Counted from the first letter of the stretch, positions 9,429 through 19,424 are shown. The stretch is DNA of 64,000 nucleotides from Acidobacteriota bacterium (GCA_013289955.1 JABCYZ010000001.1:310001-374000); one strand, 5' to 3'. Notes: a model not told the origin generated them from the letters alone. Program-made: numbers and translations.

Positions 9429-11240
9429 ATGAACTACGGCACGCTTCCCTCACGGTTGCTCAACGCTGTCGACTCCCTGCCGAATCCGCGCGCGCAGATG
9501 TTCCGCAGCGCCGATGGCTGGAAGCCCATCGCTTCTGAGGAATTCTTGCGCCGCGTCGCGGGGCTTTCCACGGCTTTTGTCGAACTTGGCGTGAAGCCGG
9601 GAGACCGCGTCGGCCTTTTTGCGGCCAACCGCCCGGAGTGGCATACCGCCGACTTTGCGATCACGGGGGCGGGGGGCGTCACCGTTCCCGTCTATTTCAA
9701 CGAATCGCCGGAGCGCATCACCTATATTCTGAAGCATTGCGGGGCAAAGTTCGTCTTCGCCGCTGGCGCACCGCAAATGCACAAGCTACAGTCCATTCGC
9801 GCGCAGCTCCCAGAGTTGGAGCAAATCATCCTCGCGGATTGCGGATCAGAGCTGCCACCGGATTATCTCCGCTTCGAGACTCTGATCGCCACTGCTGGCG
9901 GCGCCGACGTCGCGTCCTACCGAATGCGCGCGTCGCAAGTCCTGCCGGGCCAACTTGCCTCGATCATTTACACTTCCGGCACGACGGGCGAACCCAAGGG
10001 CGTCATGCTGACGCACACAAACTTTTGTTCAAACGTCACGGACTCCTGCGCCAATGTGAAATTCGAGTCGAAGGAGGACGTTGCCATCTCCTTCCTTCCG
10101 CTTGCCCACGTTTATGGCCGCACTCTGGACTACGCCCACCTTTTTCACGGCGTGACGATTGCCTACGTCGAGGCGGTCGAACAGGTCGCCGGAGCCCTCC
10201 TTGAAATCCACCCCACCCTGCTGGCCGCCGTACCGCGGGTCTTCGAAAAAATCTATGCCCGCGTCATCGAGCAGGGAAGCAAGCAGACCGGGCTTAAGCG
10301 CAAGATTTTTGACTGGGCACTCGAAGTTGCAAGCCGCTCGGCCCTCTGGCGTTCCGGGGAACAGAACGCCGGCGCAAGTGTGAAGATGGCATGGAAGTTT
10401 GCCGACAAGTTGGTCTATTCGAAAATTCGCGAGGGAACCGGCGGAAAGTTGCGCCTCGTCTTTTCCGGCGGCGCCCCGCTTCTGAAGGAACTCGCCGAGT
10501 TTTTCTGGGCCGTGGGTGTCCCCATTTATCAAGGCTACGGCCTTACGGAAACTGCCCCGGTTCTGACATCCAACTATCCGCAAAACAGAATGGGCAGTTC
10601 GGGCAAGCCGATTCCCAACGTCGAGCTTCGCATTGCCGAAGACGGCGAAATCCTCGCCAGGGGTCCGTGCGTCATGCAGGGCTACTACAAGAGCGTGGAA
10701 GCGACCCGGGAAGTGCTAAGCGCCGACGGCTGGTTCAGCACAGGCGATATCGGCTACCTCGACAAAGACAACTACCTGTTCATCACCGACCGCAAGAAGG
10801 ATCTGATCAAAACCGCCGCGGGTAAATTCATAGCGCCGCAGCCTATCGAAAACGCGCTAAAGACCAGCCCATTCATCCTGAACGCCATGGTAATAGGCGA
10901 CAAACGAAAGTTTGTTTCGGCCCTAATCGTCCCGAATTTCACGATGGTCGCGGCGAGGGCCGCCGAACAGGGAATCAAACTTTCTTCGAACCAGGAAATG
11001 GTTGCGCATTCCTTCGTGCGCTTGCTGATTGAAGGCGAAGTGAAGCGGCTGACCGCGAATCTTGCGCAATACGAGACTATCAAGCGCTTCGCGCTCCTGC
11101 CCGAAGACTTCACGTTTGACAGCGGGGGCCTTACTTTCACCCTAAAGCTCAGGCGCCGCGTAGTCGAGCAGCAGTTTCACGATGTGATCGAGGGCCTCTA
11201 TGCCGACGTCTCCGAACCTCGACCCATCCTGCAAAATTAG
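9429..11240 (+). CDS. Long-chain acyl-CoA synthetase (AMP-binding)
   Basis: A 603-residue adenylate-forming enzyme of the FadD15/long-chain fatty-acid CoA ligase group, activating fatty acids to acyl-AMP and then acyl-CoA. Motifs are the phosphate loop YTSGTTGEPKGVMLTH, the GYGLTETAPV motif, and the hinge region GYLDKDNYLFITDRKKDLIKTAAGK. The real start is ATG 9429 (MNYGTLPSRLL); the frame remains open upstream to 8994 only because it shadows hutU. Cytoplasmic or peripheral membrane. It stands alone, divergent from hutU, with thiG downstream on the same strand about 150 bases away. Confidence 0.92.
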   Translation: MNYGTLPSRLLNAVDSLPNPRAQMFRSADGWKPIASEEFLRRVAGLSTAFVELGVKPGDRVGLFAANRPEWHTADFAITGAGGVTVPVYFNESPERITYILKHCGAKFVFAAGAPQMHKLQSIRAQLPELEQIILADCGSELPPDYLRFETLIATAGGADVASYRMRASQVLPGQLASIIYTSGTTGEPKGVMLTHTNFCSNVTDSCANVKFESKEDVAISFLPLAHVYGRTLDYAHLFHGVTIAYVEAVEQVAGALLEIHPTLLAAVPRVFEKIYARVIEQGSKQTGLKRKIFDWALEVASRSALWRSGEQNAGASVKMAWKFADKLVYSKIREGTGGKLRLVFSGGAPLLKELAEFFWAVGVPIYQGYGLTETAPVLTSNYPQNRMGSSGKPIPNVELRIAEDGEILARGPCVMQGYYKSVEATREVLSADGWFSTGDIGYLDKDNYLFITDRKKDLIKTAAGKFIAPQPIENALKTSPFILNAMVIGDKRKFVSALIVPNFTMVAARAAEQGIKLSSNQEMVAHSFVRLLIEGEVKRLTANLAQYETIKRFALLPEDFTFDSGGLTFTLKLRRRVVEQQFHDVIEGLYADVSEPRPILQN

Positions 11241-11393
11241 GCGCCAGGATTCCCGGAGCGTCTATCCACTTCTTCCTCTAGATAGCTGAATTCCCGGGCT
11301 CGCTTTGGCGTACTCCGGGCCTCCCAGAAGAGTATTCCCCCTTCCGATTTGTAGCGGAGCCCGCGGAGGTCTAAAATCCCAGTGGGGATACCA

Positions 11394-12170
11394 ATGTCCG
11401 ATGAACTGATCATAGCCGGCCGCGCCTTCAAATCTCGGTTGATTGTGGGCACCGGCAAGTACCGCAACTTTCCAGAAATGGCTCGCGCTCACGCCGCTTC
11501 GGGCGCAGACATGGTCACCGTCGCCGTCCGCCGCGTCAATCTCACCGACCGCTCCAAAGAATCGCTGCTCGACTATGTCGACCGCGAGAAAATCTTCATC
11601 CTGCCGAACACCGCTGCCTGTTACACGGCCGAGGAAGCCATCCGCACCGCCCGACTCGCCCGCGAAGTCGGTCTCTCTAATTGGGTCAAGCTCGAAGTCA
11701 TCGGCGACCAGCAGACTCTCTTCCCTGACACCGAGCAGCTCATTGAAGCCACGCGCGTCCTCGTAAAGGAAGGCTTCGTCGTTCTTCCCTACACGAACGA
11801 CGACCTGATCGCCGCGCGCAAACTCATCGATGCAGGCGCCGCTGCCGTCATGCCGCTTGCCGCGCCGATCGGATCCGGCCTGGGCATTCAGAATCCCGCC
11901 AATCTCCAGATCCTCCGCGAGCGTATCACCGAGGTTCCGATGATAGTCGATGCAGGTGTAGGCACCGCTTCTGACGCTGCGGTCGCCATGGAATTGGGTG
12001 CGGATGGCGTTCTTATGAACACGGCCATCGCCGAAGCCGCCGACGCTGTCCTGATGGCGGAAGCCATGCGCGAAGCCGTCTCGGCCGGCCGCAAAGCCTG
12101 GCTCGCGGGCCGCATGCCGAAGCGTCTTTACGCTTCCGCTTCCAGTCCGCTCAGCGGTGTCGTCCGCTAA
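11394..12170 (+). CDS. thiG: Thiazole synthase
   Basis: ThiG forms the thiazole phosphate of thiamine from 1-deoxyxylulose 5-phosphate, dehydroglycine or iminoacetate, and ThiS thiocarboxylate. The family signature opening [20 protein letters not shown], the Schiff-base lysine in [21 protein letters not shown] and [11 protein letters not shown] are all present, and the length of 258 is normal. ATG 11394 is the family start; GTG 11382 in frame is possible. No thiS, thiF, thiE or thiO is nearby, and I see no TPP-riboswitch-like leader in the 150 bases upstream. Confidence 0.96.
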   Translation: MSDELIIAGRAFKSRLIVGTGKYRNFPEMARAHAASGADMVTVAVRRVNLTDRSKESLLDYVDREKIFILPNTAACYTAEEAIRTARLAREVGLSNWVKLEVIGDQQTLFPDTEQLIEATRVLVKEGFVVLPYTNDDLIAARKLIDAGAAAVMPLAAPIGSGLGIQNPANLQILRERITEVPMIVDAGVGTASDAAVAMELGADGVLMNTAIAEAADAVLMAEAMREAVSAGRKAWLAGRMPKRLYASASSPLSGVVR

Positions 12171-12321
12171 TTGAGTACGCAACCCCATAAACGCATTTCT
12201 GGCTGAATCGTTTTCTGAATTCCTCTCTCTTGTGTTTTGGAACGGGAACTTTCGGATGCTTCGAGCCGTATCTTGAAAAGGATATACGAGGCAACGAGCG
12301 GAGGAACCATCGGAGGCGGAC

Positions 12322-13263
12322 TTGAAACGAATCGGCGTAGGAGTCTTCATCGGTGCTCTGGTTTGCGCGAGGATCTCTGGAGCGCCAGAGATCGTAACTG
12401 CAACAGCCCCTGGCCCGGAGTCCGGGCCTGTCATCCAGATCGAGGACGTCACGCTCTTCTACAAGGTCTACGACGCCGCGGGCGGACACCCGACCGCCGA
12501 TCAACTTCAGCACGACTATATCGATCCCGGTTCGGACGGCCTTCACCACCTTGCCGAGGCGCGGCGCGTCACCGGGGCGGCCATCGCCAACAACCTGGCC
12601 GCGCATCCTGAAATGTATTCCGACGCCAAGCGCTGCATGACCGTGTTGCCTCGCGTGCGCGAGCGCCTGGAGGTCGTGCTCCTCAAATTGGGTCAGCTCT
12701 ATCCGGATGCGAAATTCCCGCCGGTGACGATCGCCGTCGGCCGCGGAAAACCAGTGGCCATCGGGAGTCCCGTCTCTGGCGTCCAAGTGGGCCTGGAGGC
12801 ACTTTGTGCAACGAACTGGCTCCATCCCAACGTCGAGGACCGGTTTGTGCACGTAATCGCTCACGAATATGCTCACGTCCAGCAAGCGCGCTCGCTTGTT
12901 GATGACGAGCATCCTAGCGTACTCGAAATGTCCTTGATTGAAGGTGCGGCCGAATTTACCGCCGAGATGATTTCAGGTGAGGTCTCCAATTCCCAGTTAC
13001 GCTCCTCGACGAAAGGTCGCGAAATGGAGATTGAGACGGTCTTTGTCCCTGACGAAGACAAGACCGATATTTCCAAATGGCTCTACAATTCCACGCTGGA
13101 AAAACCTGGCGACCTCGGCTACTGGGTCGGATATCGCATCGTCAAATCCTATTACCAGCACGCCCCCGACAAGACCCGGGCATTTCGCGAAATCTTGCAA
13201 ATGACCGATCCAAAGGCGTTTCTGGCCAAAAGCGGCTGGTATCCCGGCATTCAGCTCGAATAA
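12322..13263 (+). CDS. Secreted DUF2268-like zinc metalloprotease
   Basis: A 313-residue exported protein. A signal peptide (GVGVFIGALVCARISGA) precedes a mature domain with a gluzincin-like zinc site: HEYAH at residues 181-185 and a downstream EGAAEF whose Glu207 is the likely third ligand. This resembles the DUF2268 group of predicted Zn-dependent proteases. The start is TTG 12322, supported by GGAGG five to six bases upstream. It stands alone on the + strand between thiG and a convergent DUF2059 gene. Substrate unknown. Confidence 0.75.
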   Translation: MKRIGVGVFIGALVCARISGAPEIVTATAPGPESGPVIQIEDVTLFYKVYDAAGGHPTADQLQHDYIDPGSDGLHHLAEARRVTGAAIANNLAAHPEMYSDAKRCMTVLPRVRERLEVVLLKLGQLYPDAKFPPVTIAVGRGKPVAIGSPVSGVQVGLEALCATNWLHPNVEDRFVHVIAHEYAHVQQARSLVDDEHPSVLEMSLIEGAAEFTAEMISGEVSNSQLRSSTKGREMEIETVFVPDEDKTDISKWLYNSTLEKPGDLGYWVGYRIVKSYYQHAPDKTRAFREILQMTDPKAFLAKSGWYPGIQLE

Positions 13264-13379
13264 AGCGCGTAGCCGCCACGCGACCGCGCGCTGCTGGTAA
13301 GGCTCTCAGTTTTTCCTTGAGGGGGAATGGTTTGCCCAGCGACGTCAGATGGCGGCCCTTAGGGGCGTTGTCGGCTAAT

Positions 13380-13931
13380 TTAGTCTTTTGAAGTTGGCCG
13401 GTTCTGCCCGGGCTTGGCTTCCGACTCTTTGATCATCTCCGCGGCTTGCTGTTGCAGATCCCGTGTCATTGCATCAATCTTCTGCTTCATGATCGGCATC
13501 ATCGTCTGCATCGCTTCCGACGTGATGGCGGGCATCTCTCGCAGGAATTTTTGCCCGGTGGGGCTCGAATAAAACGCGACCAGATGGTCGATATCACCTT
13601 TGGTGAGATGCTTTTGGTAGATCGGCACCATGGAGTCGAGTATTTCGTCCCACGGGAAACTTTTGATCGTGTCATCCATCAATTTGTCCATGCGCGCCTC
13701 GAAATCGGCGGGCAGTTTGTCTTTATCCTTCTCATATTGCTCGTGCATCATCTGATGCATTGGTTTCATCATCGCGTCAATCATCTTGGTTAGCATCCCC
13801 CGCGATTGCATGACCTCGAGGTATTTTTGTACATCCTCTTTGGTCGCCGGAGAATCTGCGGGGGACTGCCGCGCAAAACCGATCGCGGAGGTGGAGAACA
13901 GAACAATCGTTGCCAGTACGATGCGTTTCAC
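13380..13931 (-). CDS. Exported DUF2059-family protein
   Basis: A 183-residue protein with a signal peptide (RIVLATIVLFSTSAIGFA) and an all-helical mature region rich in Met. It has the DUF2059 pattern: a DxIVPIYxKHLT-like segment (MVPIYQKHLTKGDIDHLVAFYSS) followed by SPTGQKFLREMPAI. The family is periplasmic and of unknown function. The C-terminus is charged and Gln-rich. Convergent with the DUF2268-like gene. ATG start with GGGAGG upstream. Confidence 0.8.
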   Translation of the reverse strand: MKRIVLATIVLFSTSAIGFARQSPADSPATKEDVQKYLEVMQSRGMLTKMIDAMMKPMHQMMHEQYEKDKDKLPADFEARMDKLMDDTIKSFPWDEILDSMVPIYQKHLTKGDIDHLVAFYSSPTGQKFLREMPAITSEAMQTMMPIMKQKIDAMTRDLQQQAAEMIKESEAKPGQNRPTSKD

Positions 13932-14070
13932 GGGTTGCCTCCCATTGTCACTTTCGAGAGTAACCCAGGGCGAGACGCCGCAGGTAACGTTATCTTTTTG
14001 ACTAGCACGTTACGCTTCAGTTCAAGACCCAATTTCCCGAATGCGAGCCGCTCTGCCCAGCCCTCTAACA

Positions 14071-14112
14071 AAACAGGGGAGGCGGATTGTAATCCGTCTC
14101 CCCTGTATGCAC
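14071..14112. terminator. Strong intrinsic terminator
   Basis: A 16-base stem with one G-T mismatch (arms 14073-14088 and 14091-14106, starting ACAGGGGAGG) and a two-base loop. On the minus strand it is followed by TTTTG, so it ends the small lipoprotein gene (stop at 14172). A shorter T tract on the + strand makes it possibly two-way. Confidence 0.7.
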
Positions 14113-14171
14113 TTTTGTGAACTGCTTCCGTTCCGTTCGCGTCCACGCGTGTAAACGAAATTCTGTGGACG

Positions 14172-14435
14172 TCAGTACTTACCGGGATGATCGTGACGCC
14201 AGTTCCAATAGTCGCGCTGCTGGTCCTTGTTCAACCGGTTGAAGTCGCGGTATTCGTAATGTCTCTCCCCTGCCCAGGCACGGTAGGCGCGTACCTCACC
14301 GTCGTTCCACGGATGATAGTCCGCGTGATACTCGTCGTAATACCGCACATGTGCGGCGCATCCGCTGGTCAACAGCGGCGCAAGCATTGCCGCACCCAAC
14401 ACCAGGGTCCCCACGGTTCCCTTTAATCGCAACAT
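14172..14435 (-). CDS. Small putative lipoprotein, Tyr/His-rich
   Basis: An 87-residue exported protein. The signal sequence ends LLTSGC, an approximate lipobox, with Cys26 as the likely lipidated residue. The mature 60 residues are rich in Tyr, His, Arg, Asp and Trp (YYDEYHADYHPWND, RDYWNWRHDHPG), with no cysteine pairs. No family recognised with certainty. ATG 14435 has AAGGAGG seven bases upstream, and a strong terminator follows. A single-gene unit. Confidence 0.7.
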   Translation of the reverse strand: MLRLKGTVGTLVLGAAMLAPLLTSGCAAHVRYYDEYHADYHPWNDGEVRAYRAWAGERHYEYRDFNRLNKDQQRDYWNWRHDHPGKY

Positions 14436-14625
14436 TTCGCAATCCTCCTTAGGATTCGCAGCTTCTCATCGCCATCTTTTGCTGACCATACAGCGATTCG
14501 TGTAAAGTCCCCCGGGGAATTACAGGGCTCTTGTTTGTCAGCTATCCATAAAACACGAGAAGCGCGGTCAAGTTGCGATTGGCACTGAATCTTTTCTTGA
14601 AATTTCAGCCAGGAATGGAACGCCA

Positions 14626-15153
14626 CTAGGCCTGAGCTGTTTTTTTCGCCTGTTCAGAATCGTAGCTTTCGCCGTAAATCGGCGGCACCTTTGCTCCCAT
14701 AGATCGCAAGTACGCGCTCAGTTGCCCGCGATGATGAATCGTGTGGTGGACTCCAAGCATTAAAAATGCTACCGCCGGCCGTTGAAACATCCCGCGAAAA
14801 TCCACCATCTTCATCAACTGTTCGCCCGTCAATTTCGACAGCGCGTCCAGTCTCTCGGCATAGGCCTTTTCATACCAAGCTGCGATTTCAGCTGGTGTTT
14901 TCAGCGCTGCGGGAAGCAACGCGCCTGTTTCAAACTTTCCATTGATCACGGTATCCACAAAACGAACATCCGCCGCTGCGATGTGCCTCACCAGCTCGTC
15001 GGCAGTTTTGGATACCGGGTCGGGCCGGTAATCCGCCTTGCCGGCAGGTACTGCTTCGATCACTTTCTTCGTTACCCGGCTCTCATTCTTCAATGCAGGC
15101 AAGTACAGCCCATGCAGCAAGAACAACGCATTTTCCGCAGTCATCTCTTCCAT
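14626..15153 (-). CDS. DinB/YfiT-like metal-dependent protein
   Basis: A 175-residue four-helix protein of the DinB superfamily. The three metal-binding histidines are recognisable: one in LVRHIAAADV and two in GVHHTIHHRGQLSAYLR near the end of the last long helix. Family members include thiol-dependent transferases (bacillithiol, mycothiol) and damage-inducible proteins of unknown role. ATG 15153 is chosen because AGAGGA lies 7 bases upstream and the DinB domain starts there; the open frame to 15369 has no support. Single gene, divergent from a small zinc-ribbon gene. Confidence 0.85.
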   Translation of the reverse strand: MEEMTAENALFLLHGLYLPALKNESRVTKKVIEAVPAGKADYRPDPVSKTADELVRHIAAADVRFVDTVINGKFETGALLPAALKTPAEIAAWYEKAYAERLDALSKLTGEQLMKMVDFRGMFQRPAVAFLMLGVHHTIHHRGQLSAYLRSMGAKVPPIYGESYDSEQAKKTAQA

Positions 15154-15392
15154 TTTTGTTCCTCTTTTCAGGCTATCAGGGTTGGCCGCTTCTTCCACGT
15201 CCAATACTCTCGCGCTTTTCGCATGTCCAATGCAACCTCCCGTATCGCGCGGGCAATCACACCCATTCCGTGTGCTCTCTCGGGGCTGGCTCAAGGTGCC
15301 TTCTTGTCTGTGTCGTATAGTGCTTACGGAGACTACTGTTCGAAGGGTCAGGATATCAGCAGTGCACAACGCCGCCGCTCGATCCCCCCGCC

Positions 15393-15421
15393 TTGACGTG
15401 CTTTCCCCATACTTGTATTCA
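15393..15421 (+). promoter_or_regulatory. Sigma-70-type promoter of the small zinc-ribbon gene
   Basis: TTGACG (15393-15398) and TATTCA (15416-15421) are separated by 17 bases. The ATG of the next gene lies 26 bases downstream, giving a short leader with an AGGTGAG ribosome binding site. Confidence 0.45.
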
Positions 15422-15446
15422 CAGAAACGAAAGGTGAGCGAACCCG

Positions 15447-15683
15447 ATGCGCCTGATTTTTGCCAAGCGAGTCCGTGAATGCCCAGTCTGCGCCAGCGGT
15501 TCCGTGCGAAGATCCAAAAGGAAAGGAATTGTCGAGCGCATCTGGTTTCGCTTTGCGTTCGTTTGGCCCTATCGCTGTAAAGATTGCGACTCGCGATTCT
15601 GGAGTTTTCACCGCGCTTATCAGAGCTCCCATCGAGTTACGGACGGCTCCTACGTCCGATTTCGCTCTCAACTCTCGCAATAA
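15447..15683 (+). CDS. Small zinc-ribbon protein, 78 residues
   Basis: A short basic protein with two CxxC knuckles, CPVC near residue 12 and CKDC near residue 45, separated by an Arg/Lys-rich stretch and an aromatic patch (WFRFAFVWPYRC). This is a single zinc-ribbon fold of unknown role, possibly nucleic-acid binding. A good promoter lies just upstream. No recognised partner. Confidence 0.6.
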   Translation: MRLIFAKRVRECPVCASGSVRRSKRKGIVERIWFRFAFVWPYRCKDCDSRFWSFHRAYQSSHRVTDGSYVRFRSQLSQ

Positions 15684-15748
15684 TTCCGACTTCTAGTTCG
15701 TCATAACCCCGATTTTCGTCTTGCCATCCACGGTGAAGATCCCGCCGC

Positions 15749-18202
15749 TCATTCATACCGCAGTGTCTGGATCGGATCGACCTTCGTTGCTCTCCGCGCC
15801 GGTATGTAGCATGCCGCGAGTGCGACTCCGAAGAGCACAGCCGTCACGCTGGCAAATGTGGCCAGGTCTGTCGGCGTGACTCCAAAAAGCAGACTGGCCA
15901 TCAGCCGCGTGAAGAAAAGCGCGAGGAGGAGACCGCAGGCGACTCCTATCGCAATCATCCCCGCTCCTTGTTTCATAACCAGCCCAAGCACATCGCCCGT
16001 TTGCGCTCCCAGCACCATGCGCAAACCAAACTCCTTCGTTCGCCGCGCCACCGAATAGGAAACAACTCCATAGATCCCCACCGTGGCGATGGCCAGCGCG
16101 ATAACCGAGAAGAGCGTCAGGAGCAATGTCAGGAAGCGCGGTCGTGCCTGCGCCCGCGAAAGAACGTCGTCCATCAGGCGTACGTCTGCGAGGGGAAGCG
16201 ATGGATCGATCTCGTTCATCTGCTGGCGAACTTGCCCTGCAAGAGCCCGCGGATCGCCGCCCTGTGCCCGCGTGACCACGTACATGTCCGTCTGGCCTGC
16301 TCCGGCTGGCTGCCGGAAGGGAAGATACAGCTCCGTTCCCGCTGGCCGGTCCAGTCCGGCGTTCTTTACGTCATCCACCACTCCGACGATCGTGCACCAA
16401 TCTTTGCCTGGACGCACCCGCCGTCCAATGGGGTTCTGATTCGGCCAGAAAGTCTTGGCCATCGCTTCGTTGACAATTACGACTTGCGGCGCGTCCTGTA
16501 CGTCGCGCTCGTCAAACAAACGGCCATCCATCAGCCGGATTCCCATCGTCGCAAAATAGTCTTTGCTCACTGCTTGATAGAAATCCACATTTTGGATGGG
16601 CCCATCTTTGGTCATCACAAATCCTTCAATCTCTGTGTCGTTCATGTTTGGTGGACGCATCGGCGCCAACCCGGAAACCAAAGCCGCCGACTGCACGCCG
16701 GGTAGACTCGTCAAGCGCCCATCGAGCCGAGTCCAAAAATCTGTCATCTTGGCCGTGTCGGTATACGTTCCGCTGGGCAACGACACGCGCATCGTAATCA
16801 CATTGCCCGGGCGCAGACCGGTGTGCACCTCTTGCAACTTCCAGAATGCCCTCAGCATCAAGCCGCACCCGATGAGCAGCACCAAAGCCATGGCAAGCTC
16901 GCCGGCAACCAGCGCCCGTCTGAAAAACTGCGCTCCCGCGGCCGCGGTCGTGCTTCCGGCGGTGTCCTTCAGCGATTCCGATATCCCGCTCACGATCAGC
17001 GGCGCCAGCGGCGCCAAACCAAAAAGGACTCCCGTCACGGCACTCACCGCCAGCGTGAAAACCAGGACGCGCCAATCCATCGCGATTTCATCAGCGCGCG
17101 GTATTCCTCCCGCATTCGTCAGTTGAACCAGCCGCACTCCGGCGTACGACAGTGCTACGCCCAGCCATCCTCCGCACAACGCCAGCAGGATTCCCTCGGT
17201 CACAAACTGTCGCGCCAGCCGCGCCAGGCTCGCTCCCAAAGCGCCGCGAATGGCAATTTCTCTGCGCCTCGCCTCTGCCCGCGCCAGAAGCAGATTCGCC
17301 ACATTCACACTCGCGATCAGCAGCACAAAGGCCACTGCTCCCAGCAACATCAGCAAGGCCGGCCGCACGCTCGAAACTACTTCCGCCTGCAACGGAAAAC
17401 TCACGATCGTGTGAGTCTTCGGATCAAAGCTGTGCGTGTGGGGCGCGCGATTCTCTCCGTAGCTCTCTACGAGAGACTGCAGTTCGCCTTGCGCTTGTGT
17501 TGCCGATACGCCCGGTTTCAGCCGTCCCAGCAGGTAGTAGTTGTGGGAGCCGCGTCCTCCCGGCTTTGCCGGGTCGAGCTGCAGCGCCGTCCAAACTTGC
17601 GGCGGATCCTGTTCGCCGGGCGGAAACTGAAATCCCTTCGGCATCACCCCGATGATCGTGCACTTCAAACCATCCAGCCGCGTTTCACGCCCCACGACGT
17701 TGGGATCTCCCGCAAATACGCTCTGCCATGTCCCGTAAGAAATGTCCGCGACGACGGAAGCTCCCGGGATGTCGTCGGATGGCGCGATTAAACGTCCGCT
17801 CACGGGTGATACTCCGAGGGTTTCTAGTAGTCCACCACTCACGGAGGCAGCGTTCACCCGCACTGGTTCCACTTTCCCGGCTAGATTCACGCCGCCCGCA
17901 ATCCATGCGTCGAGCGCCGCCCAGGAGTGCGCGTCCCGCTTCAAATCGATAAACTCCGGCCCCGAAGTCCAGAATCGGTGCAGCCCGCCATTCGGAAACG
18001 TCGGAAACTCCGTGTACACGCGAACCAGCTGCTCGGGGTGCGAAAAGGGAAGCGGCTCGAGCAGCACGGCGTTCACCACCGTGAAAATCCCGGTCGTGGC
18101 TCCAATTCCCAGCATCAAGCACAGCACGGCCGCTGTCGTGAATCCCAGGTTCTTGCGCATCATCCGAAGCGCAAATTGCACGTCCTGCCGCAAGGTTTCC
18201 AT
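15749..18202 (-). CDS. Acidobacterial-type duplicated orphan permease (MacB/FtsX family)
   Basis: An 817-residue inner-membrane protein with two MacB_PCD-FtsX units. The N-terminal helix (GFTTAAVLCLMLGIGA) is followed by a periplasmic core. Next come three helices beginning near LLMLLGAVAFVLLIASVNVANLLLARA, a second periplasmic domain, and final FtsX helices ending YIPARRATKVDPIQTLRYE. This duplicated, ATPase-free layout is typical of the large orphan permease families of Acidobacteriota. No ABC ATPase is adjacent. The start METLRQDVQFALRMM is the standard opening of these proteins. Substrate unknown; mechanotransmission to an unlinked ATPase is inference. Confidence 0.9.
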   Translation of the reverse strand: METLRQDVQFALRMMRKNLGFTTAAVLCLMLGIGATTGIFTVVNAVLLEPLPFSHPEQLVRVYTEFPTFPNGGLHRFWTSGPEFIDLKRDAHSWAALDAWIAGGVNLAGKVEPVRVNAASVSGGLLETLGVSPVSGRLIAPSDDIPGASVVADISYGTWQSVFAGDPNVVGRETRLDGLKCTIIGVMPKGFQFPPGEQDPPQVWTALQLDPAKPGGRGSHNYYLLGRLKPGVSATQAQGELQSLVESYGENRAPHTHSFDPKTHTIVSFPLQAEVVSSVRPALLMLLGAVAFVLLIASVNVANLLLARAEARRREIAIRGALGASLARLARQFVTEGILLALCGGWLGVALSYAGVRLVQLTNAGGIPRADEIAMDWRVLVFTLAVSAVTGVLFGLAPLAPLIVSGISESLKDTAGSTTAAAGAQFFRRALVAGELAMALVLLIGCGLMLRAFWKLQEVHTGLRPGNVITMRVSLPSGTYTDTAKMTDFWTRLDGRLTSLPGVQSAALVSGLAPMRPPNMNDTEIEGFVMTKDGPIQNVDFYQAVSKDYFATMGIRLMDGRLFDERDVQDAPQVVIVNEAMAKTFWPNQNPIGRRVRPGKDWCTIVGVVDDVKNAGLDRPAGTELYLPFRQPAGAGQTDMYVVTRAQGGDPRALAGQVRQQMNEIDPSLPLADVRLMDDVLSRAQARPRFLTLLLTLFSVIALAIATVGIYGVVSYSVARRTKEFGLRMVLGAQTGDVLGLVMKQGAGMIAIGVACGLLLALFFTRLMASLLFGVTPTDLATFASVTAVLFGVALAACYIPARRATKVDPIQTLRYE

Positions 18203-18308
18203 CGAGACCCTCCGCTACATGGGAATACGTTTGAATCGGGCCCAAGTTCCGCTTCTTGGAGCTTCAGAAACAACAGACGTGCCAAACGTGCCTTCGGCTC
18301 TCTGCCTT

Positions 18309-19292
18309 TCATTCCGTCCTGAACAAGAAATGCCACGTCACATCCACCAAAGCGTGCACAATTGCCGAGGCAAAAATCGACCCCGTCTTCCGCCATGTCC
18401 ACCCATAAAAAATCCCCGCAATCGACGCCAAGATCACATAGCGCCAATTGGGAAATCCCAAGTTTGTAATGTGCGAAAACCCGAACAGAACCGAAGCCGT
18501 CCACCATCCCGCCAAATCGCTCCTGGACGACCGCGCCAGCATATTTTGCAGCAACCCGCGAAAAAGAAATTCTTCCGGCCACGCCGTAAAAAAGAAAATT
18601 CCCAGCGCAGTGAACAACAGCGAACTCCAGGCATGCCACTGCGGCGCGAACGAAATGAAGCGCATCGACGTTCCCAGCGGAATGGCGACACAGCCGAACA
18701 CAGCGAAGCTGCCGAGCGTGAAAAGTCCCCAATGGCGGCCCCAACCAATCGAGTAGCCGATCCCATCCAGACGCCGCAACAGAACGAACACCGCCAGCGC
18801 CACATTCACCGCCAGCAGGACCGTGAAAACATACGCAAGCCGCCCGCTCGGATAAGGCCACAGCCAATGTGAGGGGCCGAACTTCACCGCCACCCACACA
18901 CCCGCGAGTGTCAAGAAATCCTGCCATGTGCCTCCAGGCTTCCGCTCCGCCGACGCCGTCAGCGCCATCGGCACAAAGACCAGACACGCCACGGCACCGG
19001 CCCGCCCCAGCGTAAAAGTATTTGTCCCCAGCCCGTAAATCAGGTATGCAAGGAACGCGGCGGCGCCCAGCGCGATGCCTCCGCCGGGATCGAAGCGCGC
19101 CGTAAGACTGTCAGCAACACCGCGCGCGGCGAACAGCAGCATCACCAGAAGAAAGAACGCAAATGCCGTCAGCGTGGCTGCGAAGTCGCGGCCGCCGTAG
19201 CCATGCCATGTGGCGTAAAAGGTTCCCGTAAGACACAATCCGGCCCACAGGCCGAGCATCGGAAGCACACCGAGTTGGCGCGTCGCTGACAA
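18309..19292 (-). CDS. CPBP-family intramembrane metalloprotease
   Basis: A polytopic membrane protein of about 327 residues with the three CPBP (CAAX protease and bacteriocin-processing) motifs near the C-terminus: EEFLFRG, FGFSHI, and HALVDVTWH. These supply the glutamates and histidines of the active site. Family members cleave prenylated or membrane-bound substrates or confer bacteriocin self-immunity. The start is a TTG at 19292 with AGG nearby; ATG 19259 is an alternative. Divergent from the acyltransferase-like gene. Confidence 0.85.
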   Translation of the reverse strand: MSATRQLGVLPMLGLWAGLCLTGTFYATWHGYGGRDFAATLTAFAFFLLVMLLFAARGVADSLTARFDPGGGIALGAAAFLAYLIYGLGTNTFTLGRAGAVACLVFVPMALTASAERKPGGTWQDFLTLAGVWVAVKFGPSHWLWPYPSGRLAYVFTVLLAVNVALAVFVLLRRLDGIGYSIGWGRHWGLFTLGSFAVFGCVAIPLGTSMRFISFAPQWHAWSSLLFTALGIFFFTAWPEEFLFRGLLQNMLARSSRSDLAGWWTASVLFGFSHITNLGFPNWRYVILASIAGIFYGWTWRKTGSIFASAIVHALVDVTWHFLFRTE

Positions 19293-19424
19293 ATTGCCTG
19301 CTCAACCTTTGAAAAGAAAGAGAAGATTGTAGCGCATACACATGGCATCCCAAATCGAACGACACCCTCTGCCGAACCACGCTTGGCGCTCTGGAGCGAG
19401 CGTTCCCGACGAAGAGCGCCGACC

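Noticed and set aside
11241..11393. TPP riboswitch ahead of thiG
   Set aside because: No CUGAGA-type conserved core and no suitable stem arrangement in the 150-base leader.
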